64,000 bases of DNA from positions 124,001-188,000 of the forward strand of contig NZ_JBFWFX010000003.1 of assembly GCF_050286925.1 (NCBI RefSeq), given 5' to 3'. The notes below the pieces were generated by a model that saw only the letters and a program-made list of their open reading frames with translations, made no database searches and was not told the origin of the DNA. Within the stretch, counting starts at the first letter, position 1. The number at the start of each line of letters is the position of its first letter. Both the position numbers and the translations under genes were made by a program. This document shows positions 54,381 to 63,828 of the stretch, one piece after another. This DNA comes from Caloranaerobacter sp050286925. Lineage in GTDB: Bacteria; Bacillota; Clostridia; Tissierellales; Thermohalobacteraceae.

Positions 54381-55391
54381 TTGCTTACAGCCGTTACTGC
54401 TATATTAGTATTTTTCTTAGTAGTAATATTTCATGAATTTGGACATTTTATTGTAGCTAAATTAGTAGATATAAAAGTTCATGAATTTTCAATAGGTATG
54501 GGACCAAGATTAGCAAAAATAAAAAAGGGTGAAACTGAATATTCAATACGTATATTACCAATAGGTGGATATGTTAAAATGGAAGGTGAAGATGAAGTAT
54601 CAGATGATTTGAGAAGTTTTAATAATAAACCCATTTTATCGAGAGCAGCAGTATTATTTGCTGGTGCATTCATGAATTTTGTTTTAGCTGTAATAGTGTT
54701 TAGTATAATAGCTTATGTTGTTGGAATTCCAACTACAACAATTGAAAAAGTTACTCCGAATTTTCCAGCAGAAGTTTCAGGTTTAAAAAATGGAGATAAA
54801 ATTGTTCGAATTAATGATAAAACGATTACAAAATGGGAAGAAATAGTGACTGAAATTAATAAAGGAAAAGATAAAGAATTGGAAATTACAGTATTAAGAG
54901 GAAATGAAGAAAAGAAATTTATTGTAAAGCCTGTATTAGATAAAGAGTCTAATAGGCTTATGATAGGTATAATGCCGAAGGCTAAAAAATCGGTGCTATA
55001 TTCGATAAAAATAGGAGTTGAACGTACAATTTTCATTATTGGTATGATGTTTAAGTTTTTTCAAATGCTTTTTCAAGGTAATGTAAATACTAAAGATATA
55101 GTTGGCCCTGTTGGAATTATATATATGGTTGGAGAAGCAGCAAGAATAGGAGTTTTGAGTGTGTTATCATTAATAGGGCTAATTAGTGTAAACCTAGGCT
55201 TTTTCAATTTATTACCAATACCAGCGCTAGATGGAAGTAGATTAATGTTTCTTCTTATTGAATTTATAAGGAAAAAGCCAATTGAACCTGAAAAAGAAGG
55301 CTTTATACACTTCATTGGATTTGTTTTTCTGATGATTCTCATGATAATAATCGCTTATAAAGATATGGTTAGATTTAATGTTTTTAGGTAG
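54381..55391 (+). CDS. rseP: Site-2 membrane metalloprotease RseP/RasP
   Basis: Cuts membrane-embedded anti-sigma factors and signal peptides. The zinc motif HEFGH is near residue 18 in the first helix, a single PDZ domain spans about 120-200, and the second metal ligand is in NLLPIPALDGSRLMF. 336 residues with about four membrane helices. The TTG start follows AGGTGGTG. Confidence 0.96.
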   Translation: MLTAVTAILVFFLVVIFHEFGHFIVAKLVDIKVHEFSIGMGPRLAKIKKGETEYSIRILPIGGYVKMEGEDEVSDDLRSFNNKPILSRAAVLFAGAFMNFVLAVIVFSIIAYVVGIPTTTIEKVTPNFPAEVSGLKNGDKIVRINDKTITKWEEIVTEINKGKDKELEITVLRGNEEKKFIVKPVLDKESNRLMIGIMPKAKKSVLYSIKIGVERTIFIIGMMFKFFQMLFQGNVNTKDIVGPVGIIYMVGEAARIGVLSVLSLIGLISVNLGFFNLLPIPALDGSRLMFLLIEFIRKKPIEPEKEGFIHFIGFVFLMILMIIIAYKDMVRFNVFR

Positions 55392-55399
55392 GTGTTGAT

Positions 55400-56446
55400 A
55401 TGAGAAGAAAAACGCGAAAAATATTTTATGGCAATGTAGCAGTAGGTGGAGATTCTCAAATTACTGTTCAATCTATGACTAATACAGATACAAGGGATAT
55501 TAATAGTACGGTAAAGCAAATAAAGGAACTAGAACACGAAGGGTGCGATATAATAAGGGTATCCGTTAAAGATATTGAATCTGCTAACGCTTTAAAAGCA
55601 ATAAAAAAACAAATAAATATTCCTTTGATAGCAGATATACACTTTGATTATAGGTTGGCAATTGAAACTGTAAAAAATGGTGTAGACGGTTTAAGAATAA
55701 ATCCTGGGAATATAGGCTCAAAATCTAGAATAAAAGAAGTAGTGAAAGCGTGTAAAGACTATAACGTACCAATAAGAATAGGTGTTAATTCTGGCTCTAT
55801 AAGTAAGGAATATATTAATAAGTTTGGTGGAGTAAATGAAGATGCAATGGTATATAGTGCATTGGACCATATTAGAATACTTGAAGATATGGATTTTAGA
55901 GATATAGTGATTTCTCTAAAATCTTCTGATGTACATTTAACAGTAAAAGCTTACAAAAAAATGGCAGAAATAGTTGACTATCCTTTTCATCTTGGAATAA
56001 CTGAGGCTGGTACCATTTGGAAAGGAACTATTAAATCATCAATAGGAATAGGTGCTCTTTTACTTATGGGGATAGGAGATACAATTCGAGTATCATTAAC
56101 AGGTAATCCAGTTGAAGAAGTAAAAGTAGGAAAACAGATTTTAAGATCTATTGGATTACTCAAAGATAATGTAGAGATAATATCATGTCCTACTTGTGGA
56201 AGGACTGAAATAGATCTTATTAAATTAGTGACAGAAGCTGAAAAAAGATTAAAAGATATTAATAAGCCTTTGAAAATAGCAATAATGGGATGTGCAGTAA
56301 ATGGACCTGGTGAAGCTAGAGAAGCTGACTTTGGAATTGCTGGTGGGAAAGGGAATGGATTAATTTTTAGAAAAGGGGAAATTATAAAAAAAGTTAAAGA
56401 AAGTGAGTTGTTAGATGAACTTATTAAGGAAATTAACAAATCATAA
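55400..56446 (+). CDS. ispG: 4-hydroxy-3-methylbut-2-enyl diphosphate synthase
   Basis: Iron-sulfur enzyme of the isoprenoid route. The N-terminal TIM-barrel begins with VGGDSQITVQSMTNTDTRD. Cluster cysteines are in ISCPTCGRTEID and IMGCAVNGPGEA. 348 residues. Together with dxr and uppS it puts three steps of one lipid-carrier pathway in one cluster. Confidence 0.97.
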   Translation: MRRKTRKIFYGNVAVGGDSQITVQSMTNTDTRDINSTVKQIKELEHEGCDIIRVSVKDIESANALKAIKKQINIPLIADIHFDYRLAIETVKNGVDGLRINPGNIGSKSRIKEVVKACKDYNVPIRIGVNSGSISKEYINKFGGVNEDAMVYSALDHIRILEDMDFRDIVISLKSSDVHLTVKAYKKMAEIVDYPFHLGITEAGTIWKGTIKSSIGIGALLLMGIGDTIRVSLTGNPVEEVKVGKQILRSIGLLKDNVEIISCPTCGRTEIDLIKLVTEAEKRLKDINKPLKIAIMGCAVNGPGEAREADFGIAGGKGNGLIFRKGEIIKKVKESELLDELIKEINKS

Positions 56447-56465
56447 ATGTTAGGGGGAGAAACTG

Positions 56466-57110
56466 ATGGAAACAATAACTACTATTATACCAGCCTATAA
56501 TGAGGAAAAAACTATTGGGAATGTTTTAAGTGTAGTTAAAGAAATAGATTTAATTGATAGGATTATAGTAGTTAGTGATGGTTCAGAAGATAAGACCGCA
56601 CAGATAGCAAGAAGTTTTGGGGTTGATGTTATAGAACTAAAAGATAATATCGGTAAAGGTGGAGCAATAAAAAATGGAGTAGATAGAACAAATGGAGAAA
56701 TTATATTATTCTTAGATGCAGATCTTGTCGGTCTTAAACCAAAACATGTATTAGACCTACTAATGCCAGTTGTTAATGGAGAATGTGATATGTCAATTGG
56801 TATATTTAATAATGGAAGATTTGCAACTGACTTAGCACAAAAATTAACACCTTATTTATCCGGGCAAAGGGCTATAAAGAGATATATAATTGAAGGAATT
56901 TCTAATATTGATGTAGTAAGATATGGGGTTGAAGTAGCATTGACAAGATATGTTTCTAAAAATAATATAAAGACTAAAGAAGTGTATTTAGACAATGTAA
57001 CACATGTTATGAAAGAAGAAAAATTAGGGGTTGTAAAAGGTTTTACAGCTAGGCTAAAGATGTATAGAGATATAGCAAAATATATCAGCTTAGTAAATTT
57101 AAAGAAATAG
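56466..57110 (+). CDS. Family 2 glycosyltransferase
   Basis: 214 residues of GT-A fold. It has TTIIPAYNEEKTIGNVLSVV, VVSDGSEDKT (nucleotide-sugar binding), KDNIGKGGAIKNGV and the DxD-like ILFLDADLVG. No membrane helices are evident, so it is a soluble or peripheral enzyme. It resembles dolichol-phosphate mannose synthase and glucosyl-phosphoglycerate synthase-type enzymes; the acceptor cannot be told. AGGGGGAGAA precedes the ATG, ten bases before mgtC-like comes next. Confidence 0.88.
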   Translation: METITTIIPAYNEEKTIGNVLSVVKEIDLIDRIIVVSDGSEDKTAQIARSFGVDVIELKDNIGKGGAIKNGVDRTNGEIILFLDADLVGLKPKHVLDLLMPVVNGECDMSIGIFNNGRFATDLAQKLTPYLSGQRAIKRYIIEGISNIDVVRYGVEVALTRYVSKNNIKTKEVYLDNVTHVMKEEKLGVVKGFTARLKMYRDIAKYISLVNLKK

Positions 57111-57120
57111 GTGTACGATT

Positions 57121-57783
57121 ATGTTGACAATTAAACAAATTTTTATTAGGCTTTTTTTGTCAATTTTACTTTCAGGATTAATTGGAATGGAAAGAGAAAG
57201 TATACGAAGGCCAGCCGGTTTTAGAACACATATTTTAGTATGTGTAGGTTCGACTTTAGTTATGTTAACAGGAATATACATAGTTGATTTATATAATTAC
57301 AGAAGTAATTTGGATGTAACTAGATTAGGAGCACAAGTAATTAGCGGCATAGGTTTTTTAGGAGCTGGAACTATTATTAGAGAAGGAATATCTGTTAAAG
57401 GATTAACTACAGCTGCTGGTTTGTGGGCAGTAGCTTGTATTGGTATAGCTGTTGGAGCTGGTTTTTACATAGCAGCTATTTTAACAGCATTGTTAGTATT
57501 TATTACTTTATTAGCTTTTACTGAATTTGAAAAACATATTAAATTGAGAAGAAATTATATTTACATTAAAATAGTTTCAGTTAATCAACCTGGTCAGCTT
57601 GGCAAAGTAGGATTAGTTACAGGAAAATATGGCGTAAACATTAGAAATATTGAATTAGAAACACAGAATGATAATATGATAGTCATTACTCTACTTATGC
57701 AAATACCAGATAAATCTATTAAACTTGATTTATTAAATGAATTAAGTAGAATTGAAAATATATTAGAGGTATATGAGTGTTAG
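57121..57783 (+). CDS. MgtC/SapB family membrane protein
   Basis: 220 residues. The N-terminal MgtC domain shows LLSGLIGMERESIRRPAGFR, THILVCVGSTLVML and SGIGFLGAGTIIREG with about four or five membrane helices. The C-terminal 80 residues look like an ACT-type domain (VNQPGQLGKVGLVTGKYGVN). MgtC relatives are linked to magnesium limitation or ATPase control in pathogens; the role here is unknown. Weak AGGTG lies before the ATG. Confidence 0.9.
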   Translation: MLTIKQIFIRLFLSILLSGLIGMERESIRRPAGFRTHILVCVGSTLVMLTGIYIVDLYNYRSNLDVTRLGAQVISGIGFLGAGTIIREGISVKGLTTAAGLWAVACIGIAVGAGFYIAAILTALLVFITLLAFTEFEKHIKLRRNYIYIKIVSVNQPGQLGKVGLVTGKYGVNIRNIELETQNDNMIVITLLMQIPDKSIKLDLLNELSRIENILEVYEC

Positions 57784-57806
57784 AATAAGAGGAGGAAACC
57801 GTTTAA

Positions 57807-60800
57807 ATGAATTCTTTTGAAGATAGATATTTTGGTGAAAGAATGGCAAAAGTGAATATAAAAGTTCCAGATCCTATTTATTCTGCTATCATAGAAAAAG
57901 TCAAATATAATTCAAAAAATAACTCATTGGATTTAATTTTAAGTTCTAAAGAAATATTAAACTTTAGTGAGTTAGAAAAAATCAAATCAGACTTAATAAG
58001 TAAAATTAAAGGTTTGGGGAAAATCAATATTTTGGTTAAATATATAGAACAAGGCAAAAATTTAAAAGTAATCATTGAAAAGTTTTGGAACAATATCATT
58101 TTTATAATTCATAAAGAAATCCCCTCAAGTATAGGTTGGACAAATAGTTTAAAATGGAGTGTAGAAGAAGAAATATTATATTTACATTTAGAAAATGAAT
58201 TTATTTACAAGTCATTAATTAATAAAAGGATAAACGAGATTATTAAAAAAACATTATCAGATAATTTTGGATTAGAGATAAAAGTTGATTTTATTTATAA
58301 AGAAGAGAATGTTAATTTTAGAATACACAATGAATTGAAAGAAAAAGAAGAGAAAAATTTTATTATAAAATTAACGGAAAAACGAAACAATGAAAAAAAT
58401 AGAGATAATGAAAAAAATAGAGATAATGAAAAAAATAGAGATAATGAAAGAAATAATACAGAGCAAGTTGAAAAAATAAATAACAGCAATTTAATTTATG
58501 GTAAAAACTTTGATGATGAAATTATTAAAATTTCTGAGATTAATACTAATACAGGTTCAGCTACTGTCGAAGGTGAAATTTTTGATTTAGAAATAAAAGA
58601 GTTAAAAAACAATAAAAAACTTTATGTATTTAATATAACAGATTATACAAATTCGATAACTGTGAAGATTTTTGCTAATGATAAAGTTCAGGAAAAACTA
58701 AATTCAAATATAAAAAATGGAACTTTTATTAGACTAAATGGGGATGTTGTTTATGATACTTTCTTAAAACAAATGATAATTATTGCTAAAGCTATTAAAT
58801 TGGCTGAAAAAAATAAGAGACATGATATGGCAACTGAAAAAAGAGTAGAATTGCACGTACATACACAAATGAGTGCAATGGATGGAATGTCAAGTTTTAG
58901 TGCTATAGCTAAAAGGGCAAGTGAATGGGGGCATAGGGCTATAGCTATAACAGATCATGGTGTAGTTCAAAGTTTTCCTGAAGGAATGGAAGCTGCTGAG
59001 AAATATGGAATAAAAGTATTGTATGGGGTTGAAGGTTATTTAGTAAATGATAGTAAATTAATAGTTTCCAATTATAATAAAGAAAAATTGGATTGTGAAT
59101 ATGTTGTTTTCGATATTGAAACAACAGGTTTATCACCTTTTAATGATAAGATTACTGAGATAGGAGCAGTAAAGATTAAGGGAAATCAAATTATTGATAG
59201 ATTTAGTCAGTTGATAAATCCTGAGATTGAAATACCAGAAAAAATTGTACAACTTACTGGTATAAGTAATGAAATGGTAGCCGATAAACCAACTATAGAA
59301 GAAGTTTTACCAAAATTTTTAGATTTTATAAATGGATGTGTTTTAGTAGCTCATAATGCTTCTTTTGATGTAGGTTTTATTAGAGTAAATTGCAATAAAT
59401 ATGGTTTTAAACTTGTTAATCCGATTTTGGATACTTTAGAACTGTCTAGAAATTTATTTCCTAAGCTTAAAAGTCATAAATTAAATGTTTTAGCTAAGTA
59501 TTTAAATATAAAATTAGAGAATCATCATAGAGCAGTTGACGACTCAGAAGCAACTGCTAAAATATTTTTAAAATGTTTATCAATTTTGAAGGAAAAGGGC
59601 GTTTCTGAATTATCAGAAATAAATACTATATTTAGCGATAATAATTTCAAGACTAATGAAACTTATCATATTGTCATTTTTGCAAAAAATCAAAGTGGAT
59701 TGAAAAGTCTGTATAAGATAATATCAGAATCACATTTAAAATATTTTCATAGAAAGCCTAGAATACCTAAATCCTTACTTGCAAAATATAGAGAAGATTT
59801 AATACTTGGAACTGCTTGTGAAGCAGGCGAACTTTATAAAGCATTATTGAAAGGAAAAGATTTTAATGAAATTAGAGAAATTGTTAATTTTTATGATTAT
59901 TTAGAAATACAACCAATAGAAAATAATTTGCATCTTATTAGAAATGGAATAGTAAAAGATATAGAAGAGTTAAAGTCGATTAATAAGAAAATAGTAGAAT
60001 TAGGTGAAAAATTCGGAAAACCTGTAGTTGCTACTGGAGATGTACATTTCTTAGACCCACATGATGAAATATATAGAAGAATATTAATGCACGGTCAAGG
60101 ATATTCAGATGCAGATAATCAAGCTCCTCTATATTTTAAGACTACAGATGAAATGTTAAAAGCTTTTGAATATTTAGGAGAAGATAAAGCCAAAGAAGTT
60201 GTTGTATATAATACAAATTTAATAGCAGATATGATAGAAGATATTTTACCTATTCCTAAAGGAACTTTTCCTCCTAAAATTGAAGGAGCAGAAGAAGAAT
60301 TAAGACAGATGACCTATGAGAAAGCAAAAAAAATATATGGAGAAAATTTGCCTAGTATTGTAAAAGATCGCTTAGATAGAGAACTTAATTCAATTATTAG
60401 TAATGGATATGCTGTTATGTATATTATTGCTCAAAAATTAGTAACTAAATCTTTAAGAGATGGATATTTAGTAGGTTCAAGGGGTTCCGTTGGTTCATCT
60501 TTTGTTGCTACAATGAGTGATATTACAGAAGTAAATCCTTTACCACCTCATTATGTGTGTCCTAATTGTAAAAATAGTGAATTTATTACTGACGGTTCTG
60601 TTGGCTCTGGAGCCGATTTGCCAGATAAGATATGTCCAAAATGTGGAACAAAATATAATAAAGATGGACATGACATTCCTTTTGAAGTGTTTTTAGGGTT
60701 TGAAGGCGACAAAGAGCCAGATATAGACTTAAATTTTGCTGGTGAATATCAACCAATAGCACATAAATATACAGAACAACTTTTTGGTAAAGGTTATGTT

Positions 60801-62144
60801 TTTAGAGCTGGTACAATAGGTACTATAGCAGAAAAAACTGCATATGGTTTTGTAAAGAAATATTTTGAAGAAAAAGGCATAGCGATTAATAGTGCAGAAA
60901 TAAATAGATTAGTTAAAGGTTGTACAGGTATAAAAAGAACTTCTGGGCAACATCCAGGAGGTTTAATGGTTGTACCAAATGATAAAGAAATTTTTGATTT
61001 CTGTCCGATTCAATATCCTGCAGATGATAAAAGTTCAGGAGTTATAACTACACATTTCGATTATCACTCTATAAGTGGTAGAATTTTAAAACTTGATATT
61101 CTAGGTCATGATGTTCCTACTATAATTAAGATGTTAGAAGACTTAACAGGAGTAGACCCTCGAAAGATACCTTTGGATGATGAACAAACTATGAAGATTT
61201 TTACTAGTACTGAGCCACTTGGGATATCTAAAGAAGATTTGGGATTTGAAGTAGGTACTTTAGGTATACCAGAGTTTGGGACTAAATTTGTTAGACAGAT
61301 GTTAATAGATACTAAACCAACTACTTTTGCTGAACTAGTAAGAATTAGTGGATTATCTCATGGTACTGATGTTTGGCTTAATAATGCACAAGATTTAGTA
61401 AGAGATGGAATAGCAAAATTAAGTGAAGTAATTTCAACCAGAGATGACATTATGCTTTACTTAATTTACAAAGGGTTAGATAAAAAGAGAGCATTTAAAA
61501 TTATGGAAAAAGTTAGGAAAGGTAAAGGTTTATCGCAAGAAGATGAAGATTATATGAGAGAAATGAATGTGCCAGATTGGTATATTGAGTCATGTAAAAA
61601 AATAAAATATATGTTTCCAAAGGCACATGCGGTAGCATATGTAATGATGTCATTCAGAATAGCTTATTTTAAAGTTCATTATCCAGAAGCTTTTTATGCT
61701 ACTTATTTTACTTCCAAAGCAGCTGATTTTGATGCGGAATTAATTACAAAAGGGCCTGAAATAATTAAAAGAAAGATAGCAGAATTAGAAGAGTTGGGTA
61801 ATTCTAAAACAGCTAAAGAAAAGAACTTGTTAACAGTATTAGAAGTAGCTCTTGAAATGTACTTAAGAGGATTTAAATTTTGTAAAGTAGATTTATATGA
61901 ATCTGATAGTGATAAATTTATTATAACTAAACGAGGCATATTACCTCCATTAAAATCTTTACAAGGTGTTGGCGAAAATGCTGCAAGAAGTATTGTAAAA
62001 GAAAGAGCGAATGGTGAATTTTTATCTATTGAAGATTTAGTTAATCGTACTAAAGTAACTAAAACGGTAATTGAAGCTTTAAAAAATCATGGATGTTTAG
62101 AAGGTATGCCAGAAAGTAACCAGCTAAGTTTATTTAACATTTGA
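57807..62144 (+). CDS. polC: DNA polymerase III PolC-type alpha subunit
   Basis: Main replicative polymerase of low-GC Gram-positives with built-in proofreading. Domains in order: N-terminal domain (1-185), a variable linker with an 18-bp repeat (NEKNRD x3, about 195-212), OB fold (about 235-335), PHP (ELHVHTQMSAMDG, about 348), exonuclease inserted in PHP (FDIETTGLSPF, about 434; HHRAVDDSEATA). PHP then resumes, followed by palm with GSRGSVGSSF (about 889), a C4 zinc motif (CPNCKN, CPKCG) and PDIDLNFAGEY (about 970), fingers and a C-terminal helix-hairpin region. 1445 residues, normal for PolC. AGGAGGAAA precedes the ATG. Confidence 0.98.
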   Translation: MNSFEDRYFGERMAKVNIKVPDPIYSAIIEKVKYNSKNNSLDLILSSKEILNFSELEKIKSDLISKIKGLGKINILVKYIEQGKNLKVIIEKFWNNIIFIIHKEIPSSIGWTNSLKWSVEEEILYLHLENEFIYKSLINKRINEIIKKTLSDNFGLEIKVDFIYKEENVNFRIHNELKEKEEKNFIIKLTEKRNNEKNRDNEKNRDNEKNRDNERNNTEQVEKINNSNLIYGKNFDDEIIKISEINTNTGSATVEGEIFDLEIKELKNNKKLYVFNITDYTNSITVKIFANDKVQEKLNSNIKNGTFIRLNGDVVYDTFLKQMIIIAKAIKLAEKNKRHDMATEKRVELHVHTQMSAMDGMSSFSAIAKRASEWGHRAIAITDHGVVQSFPEGMEAAEKYGIKVLYGVEGYLVNDSKLIVSNYNKEKLDCEYVVFDIETTGLSPFNDKITEIGAVKIKGNQIIDRFSQLINPEIEIPEKIVQLTGISNEMVADKPTIEEVLPKFLDFINGCVLVAHNASFDVGFIRVNCNKYGFKLVNPILDTLELSRNLFPKLKSHKLNVLAKYLNIKLENHHRAVDDSEATAKIFLKCLSILKEKGVSELSEINTIFSDNNFKTNETYHIVIFAKNQSGLKSLYKIISESHLKYFHRKPRIPKSLLAKYREDLILGTACEAGELYKALLKGKDFNEIREIVNFYDYLEIQPIENNLHLIRNGIVKDIEELKSINKKIVELGEKFGKPVVATGDVHFLDPHDEIYRRILMHGQGYSDADNQAPLYFKTTDEMLKAFEYLGEDKAKEVVVYNTNLIADMIEDILPIPKGTFPPKIEGAEEELRQMTYEKAKKIYGENLPSIVKDRLDRELNSIISNGYAVMYIIAQKLVTKSLRDGYLVGSRGSVGSSFVATMSDITEVNPLPPHYVCPNCKNSEFITDGSVGSGADLPDKICPKCGTKYNKDGHDIPFEVFLGFEGDKEPDIDLNFAGEYQPIAHKYTEQLFGKGYVFRAGTIGTIAEKTAYGFVKKYFEEKGIAINSAEINRLVKGCTGIKRTSGQHPGGLMVVPNDKEIFDFCPIQYPADDKSSGVITTHFDYHSISGRILKLDILGHDVPTIIKMLEDLTGVDPRKIPLDDEQTMKIFTSTEPLGISKEDLGFEVGTLGIPEFGTKFVRQMLIDTKPTTFAELVRISGLSHGTDVWLNNAQDLVRDGIAKLSEVISTRDDIMLYLIYKGLDKKRAFKIMEKVRKGKGLSQEDEDYMREMNVPDWYIESCKKIKYMFPKAHAVAYVMMSFRIAYFKVHYPEAFYATYFTSKAADFDAELITKGPEIIKRKIAELEELGNSKTAKEKNLLTVLEVALEMYLRGFKFCKVDLYESDSDKFIITKRGILPPLKSLQGVGENAARSIVKERANGEFLSIEDLVNRTKVTKTVIEALKNHGCLEGMPESNQLSLFNI
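58389..58442 (+). repeat. Three perfect 18-bp tandem repeats within polC
   Basis: Unit AATGAAAAAAATAGAGAT occurs at 58389-58406, 58407-58424 and 58425-58442, followed by a partly diverged fourth unit. The length is a multiple of three, so copy-number change keeps frame. Each unit has a seven-A run. Confidence 0.95.
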
Positions 62145-62169
62145 TTTTTTAAATAGAATATGTTATATT
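62141..62169 (+). promoter_or_regulatory. Promoter of the rimP-nusA operon
   Basis: TTGATT (62141-62146), 17-base spacer, TATATT (62164-62169) with a TG at the extended -10 position (TGTTATATT). It overlaps the polC stop codon. Transcription would start near 62176, giving a leader of about 118 bases. Confidence 0.6.
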
Positions 62170-62194
62170 TAAAGTAAATAAGAGGTAACTAAAG

Positions 62195-62225
62195 AAAGAG
62201 TGGGTATTCCCACTCTTTAATTTAT
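62195..62225 (+). terminator. Terminator-like hairpin between polC and rimP
   Basis: AAAGAGTGGG (62195-62204), loop TATT, CCCACTCTTT (62209-62218), then AATTTATT. Ten perfect pairs with a weak, interrupted T tract. It lies downstream of the likely rimP promoter, so it may be an attenuator as well as the polC terminator. Confidence 0.75.
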
Positions 62226-62293
62226 TCAGACAGTCGGTTTGTATAAGATATATATTTTAGCAAAAAATAACTTTAGATATGGAGGTGAAGTGT

Positions 62294-62758
62294 ATGAATA
62301 GAAAAGAAATAGAAGAATTAACAAGAGAAATAGCATTGCAAATAGTTAAAGATTATGGTTTTGAACTTGTTGATGTGGAATTTGTAAAAGAAGGTTCACA
62401 ACGCTTTTTAAGGATATTTATAGATAAAATTGGTGGGATAACAATAGAAGATTGTCAAAAAGTAAGTGAACGGTTAAGTGATAGATTAGATGAGATTGAT
62501 CCTATTGAAGAAAATTATTATTTGGAAGTTTCTTCTCCTGGATTAGACAGACCTTTAAAAACTGAAAATGATTATAAAAAAAGCTTAGGAAAAGAAGTAG
62601 AAATTAGTTTATATAAACCTATTGAAGGCAAGAAAAAGTTTATTGGAAAACTTAAAAACTATGATGCAACTACTGTAACTATTGAATTAGATCAAGGCAG
62701 TTTAATAACAATAGATAAAAAAGATTTAGCTAAAATTAATTTGGCAGTTATTTTTTAA
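62294..62758 (+). CDS. rimP: Ribosome maturation factor RimP
   Basis: 30S assembly factor. It has DVEFVKEGSQRFLRIFIDK, CQKVSERLSDRLDEIDPI and the signature YLEVSSPGLDRPLKTENDY. ATG 62294 follows GGAGGTG at 62281-62287; an ATG at 62279 overlaps that site. About 154 residues. First gene of the nusA operon. Confidence 0.96.
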   Translation: MNRKEIEELTREIALQIVKDYGFELVDVEFVKEGSQRFLRIFIDKIGGITIEDCQKVSERLSDRLDEIDPIEENYYLEVSSPGLDRPLKTENDYKKSLGKEVEISLYKPIEGKKKFIGKLKNYDATTVTIELDQGSLITIDKKDLAKINLAVIF

Positions 62759-62776
62759 CAGGGAGGTATTATATGT

Positions 62777-63820
62777 ATGAAAGCCGAGTTTTTAGAGGCT
62801 CTAGAACAAATTGTTAAAGATAAAGGAATAACAAAAGATGTATTGTATGATGCTTTAGAAGCAGCCTTAAAAACTGCATATAGAAAGAATTTTGGAACAT
62901 CCCAAAATGTTGAAGTAGAGATAGATAAAGAAAATGGTGAAATAAAAGCATATGCAAAAAAGATAGTCGTAGAAAATGTTGAAAATCCATTATTGGAAAT
63001 TAACTTAGAGGACGCTAAAGAGATAGATCCGAATTATCAAATTGGAGATACAATACGAATAGAAGTAACACCTAAGAACTTTGGAAGGATTGCTGCGCAA
63101 ACAGCTAAACAAGTAGTTTTGCAACGAATTAGAGAAGCAGAAAGAGAAATAATATATGAAGAATTTGCCAACAGAGAAAGTGAAATTGTAACAGGCTTAA
63201 TTCAAAGGGTAAGTAAAAGTAATGTACTTATTAATTTAGGTAGAACAGAAGGTATATTACCTCCAACAGAACAAATTCCAGGCGAAGTTTACAAACAAGG
63301 CGATAGAATTAAAACTTATATCTTAGAAGTTAAGAAGACTACAAAAGGACCACAGATAATATTATCAAGAACTCACCCTGGACTTGTAAAAAGATTATTT
63401 GAATTAGAGGTACCTGAAATTCATGATGGAATTGTTGATATTTATAATATTGCAAGAGAAGCTGGTTCAAGAACCAAAATAGCTGTTTACTCTAATGATG
63501 AGAATGTTGATCCAGTAGGAGCTTGTGTTGGACACAAAGGAGCTAGAGTTAAAGCAGTAGTAGGCGAATTGAACGGTGAGAAAATTGATATTATAATTTG
63601 GAGTAAAAATATTAGTGAATTTATTGCAAATAGTTTAAGTCCAGCAAAAGTTATTAGCGTAGAAGTAAATGAAGAAGAAAAATCTGCTAAAGTAATAGTT
63701 CCAGACTATCAATTATCGTTAGCTATTGGTAAAGAAGGACAAAATGCGAGATTAGCTGCTAAATTAACAGGTTGGAAAATAGACATTAAGAGTGAAAGCC
63801 AAGAAAAATTAGAAGAGTAA
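62777..63820 (+). CDS. nusA: Transcription termination/antitermination factor NusA
   Basis: Binds RNA polymerase and nascent RNA and modulates pausing and termination. N-terminal domain (1-125), S1 domain (IVTGLIQRVSKSNVLINLGR, about 135-200), then KH1 (GACVGHKGARVKAVVGEL) and KH2 (LAIGKEGQNARLAAKLTG). 347 residues, without the acidic C-terminal repeats of E. coli, as in Firmicutes. GGGAGGTA precedes the ATG. Confidence 0.98.
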   Translation: MKAEFLEALEQIVKDKGITKDVLYDALEAALKTAYRKNFGTSQNVEVEIDKENGEIKAYAKKIVVENVENPLLEINLEDAKEIDPNYQIGDTIRIEVTPKNFGRIAAQTAKQVVLQRIREAEREIIYEEFANRESEIVTGLIQRVSKSNVLINLGRTEGILPPTEQIPGEVYKQGDRIKTYILEVKKTTKGPQIILSRTHPGLVKRLFELEVPEIHDGIVDIYNIAREAGSRTKIAVYSNDENVDPVGACVGHKGARVKAVVGELNGEKIDIIIWSKNISEFIANSLSPAKVISVEVNEEEKSAKVIVPDYQLSLAIGKEGQNARLAAKLTGWKIDIKSESQEKLEE

Positions 63821-63828
63821 GGGGTGGT

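Noticed and set aside
58295..58489. 64-residue antisense frame with a Leu/Phe/Ser repeat opposite the polC linker
   Set aside because: It is only the complement of the NEKNRD-coding tandem repeat.
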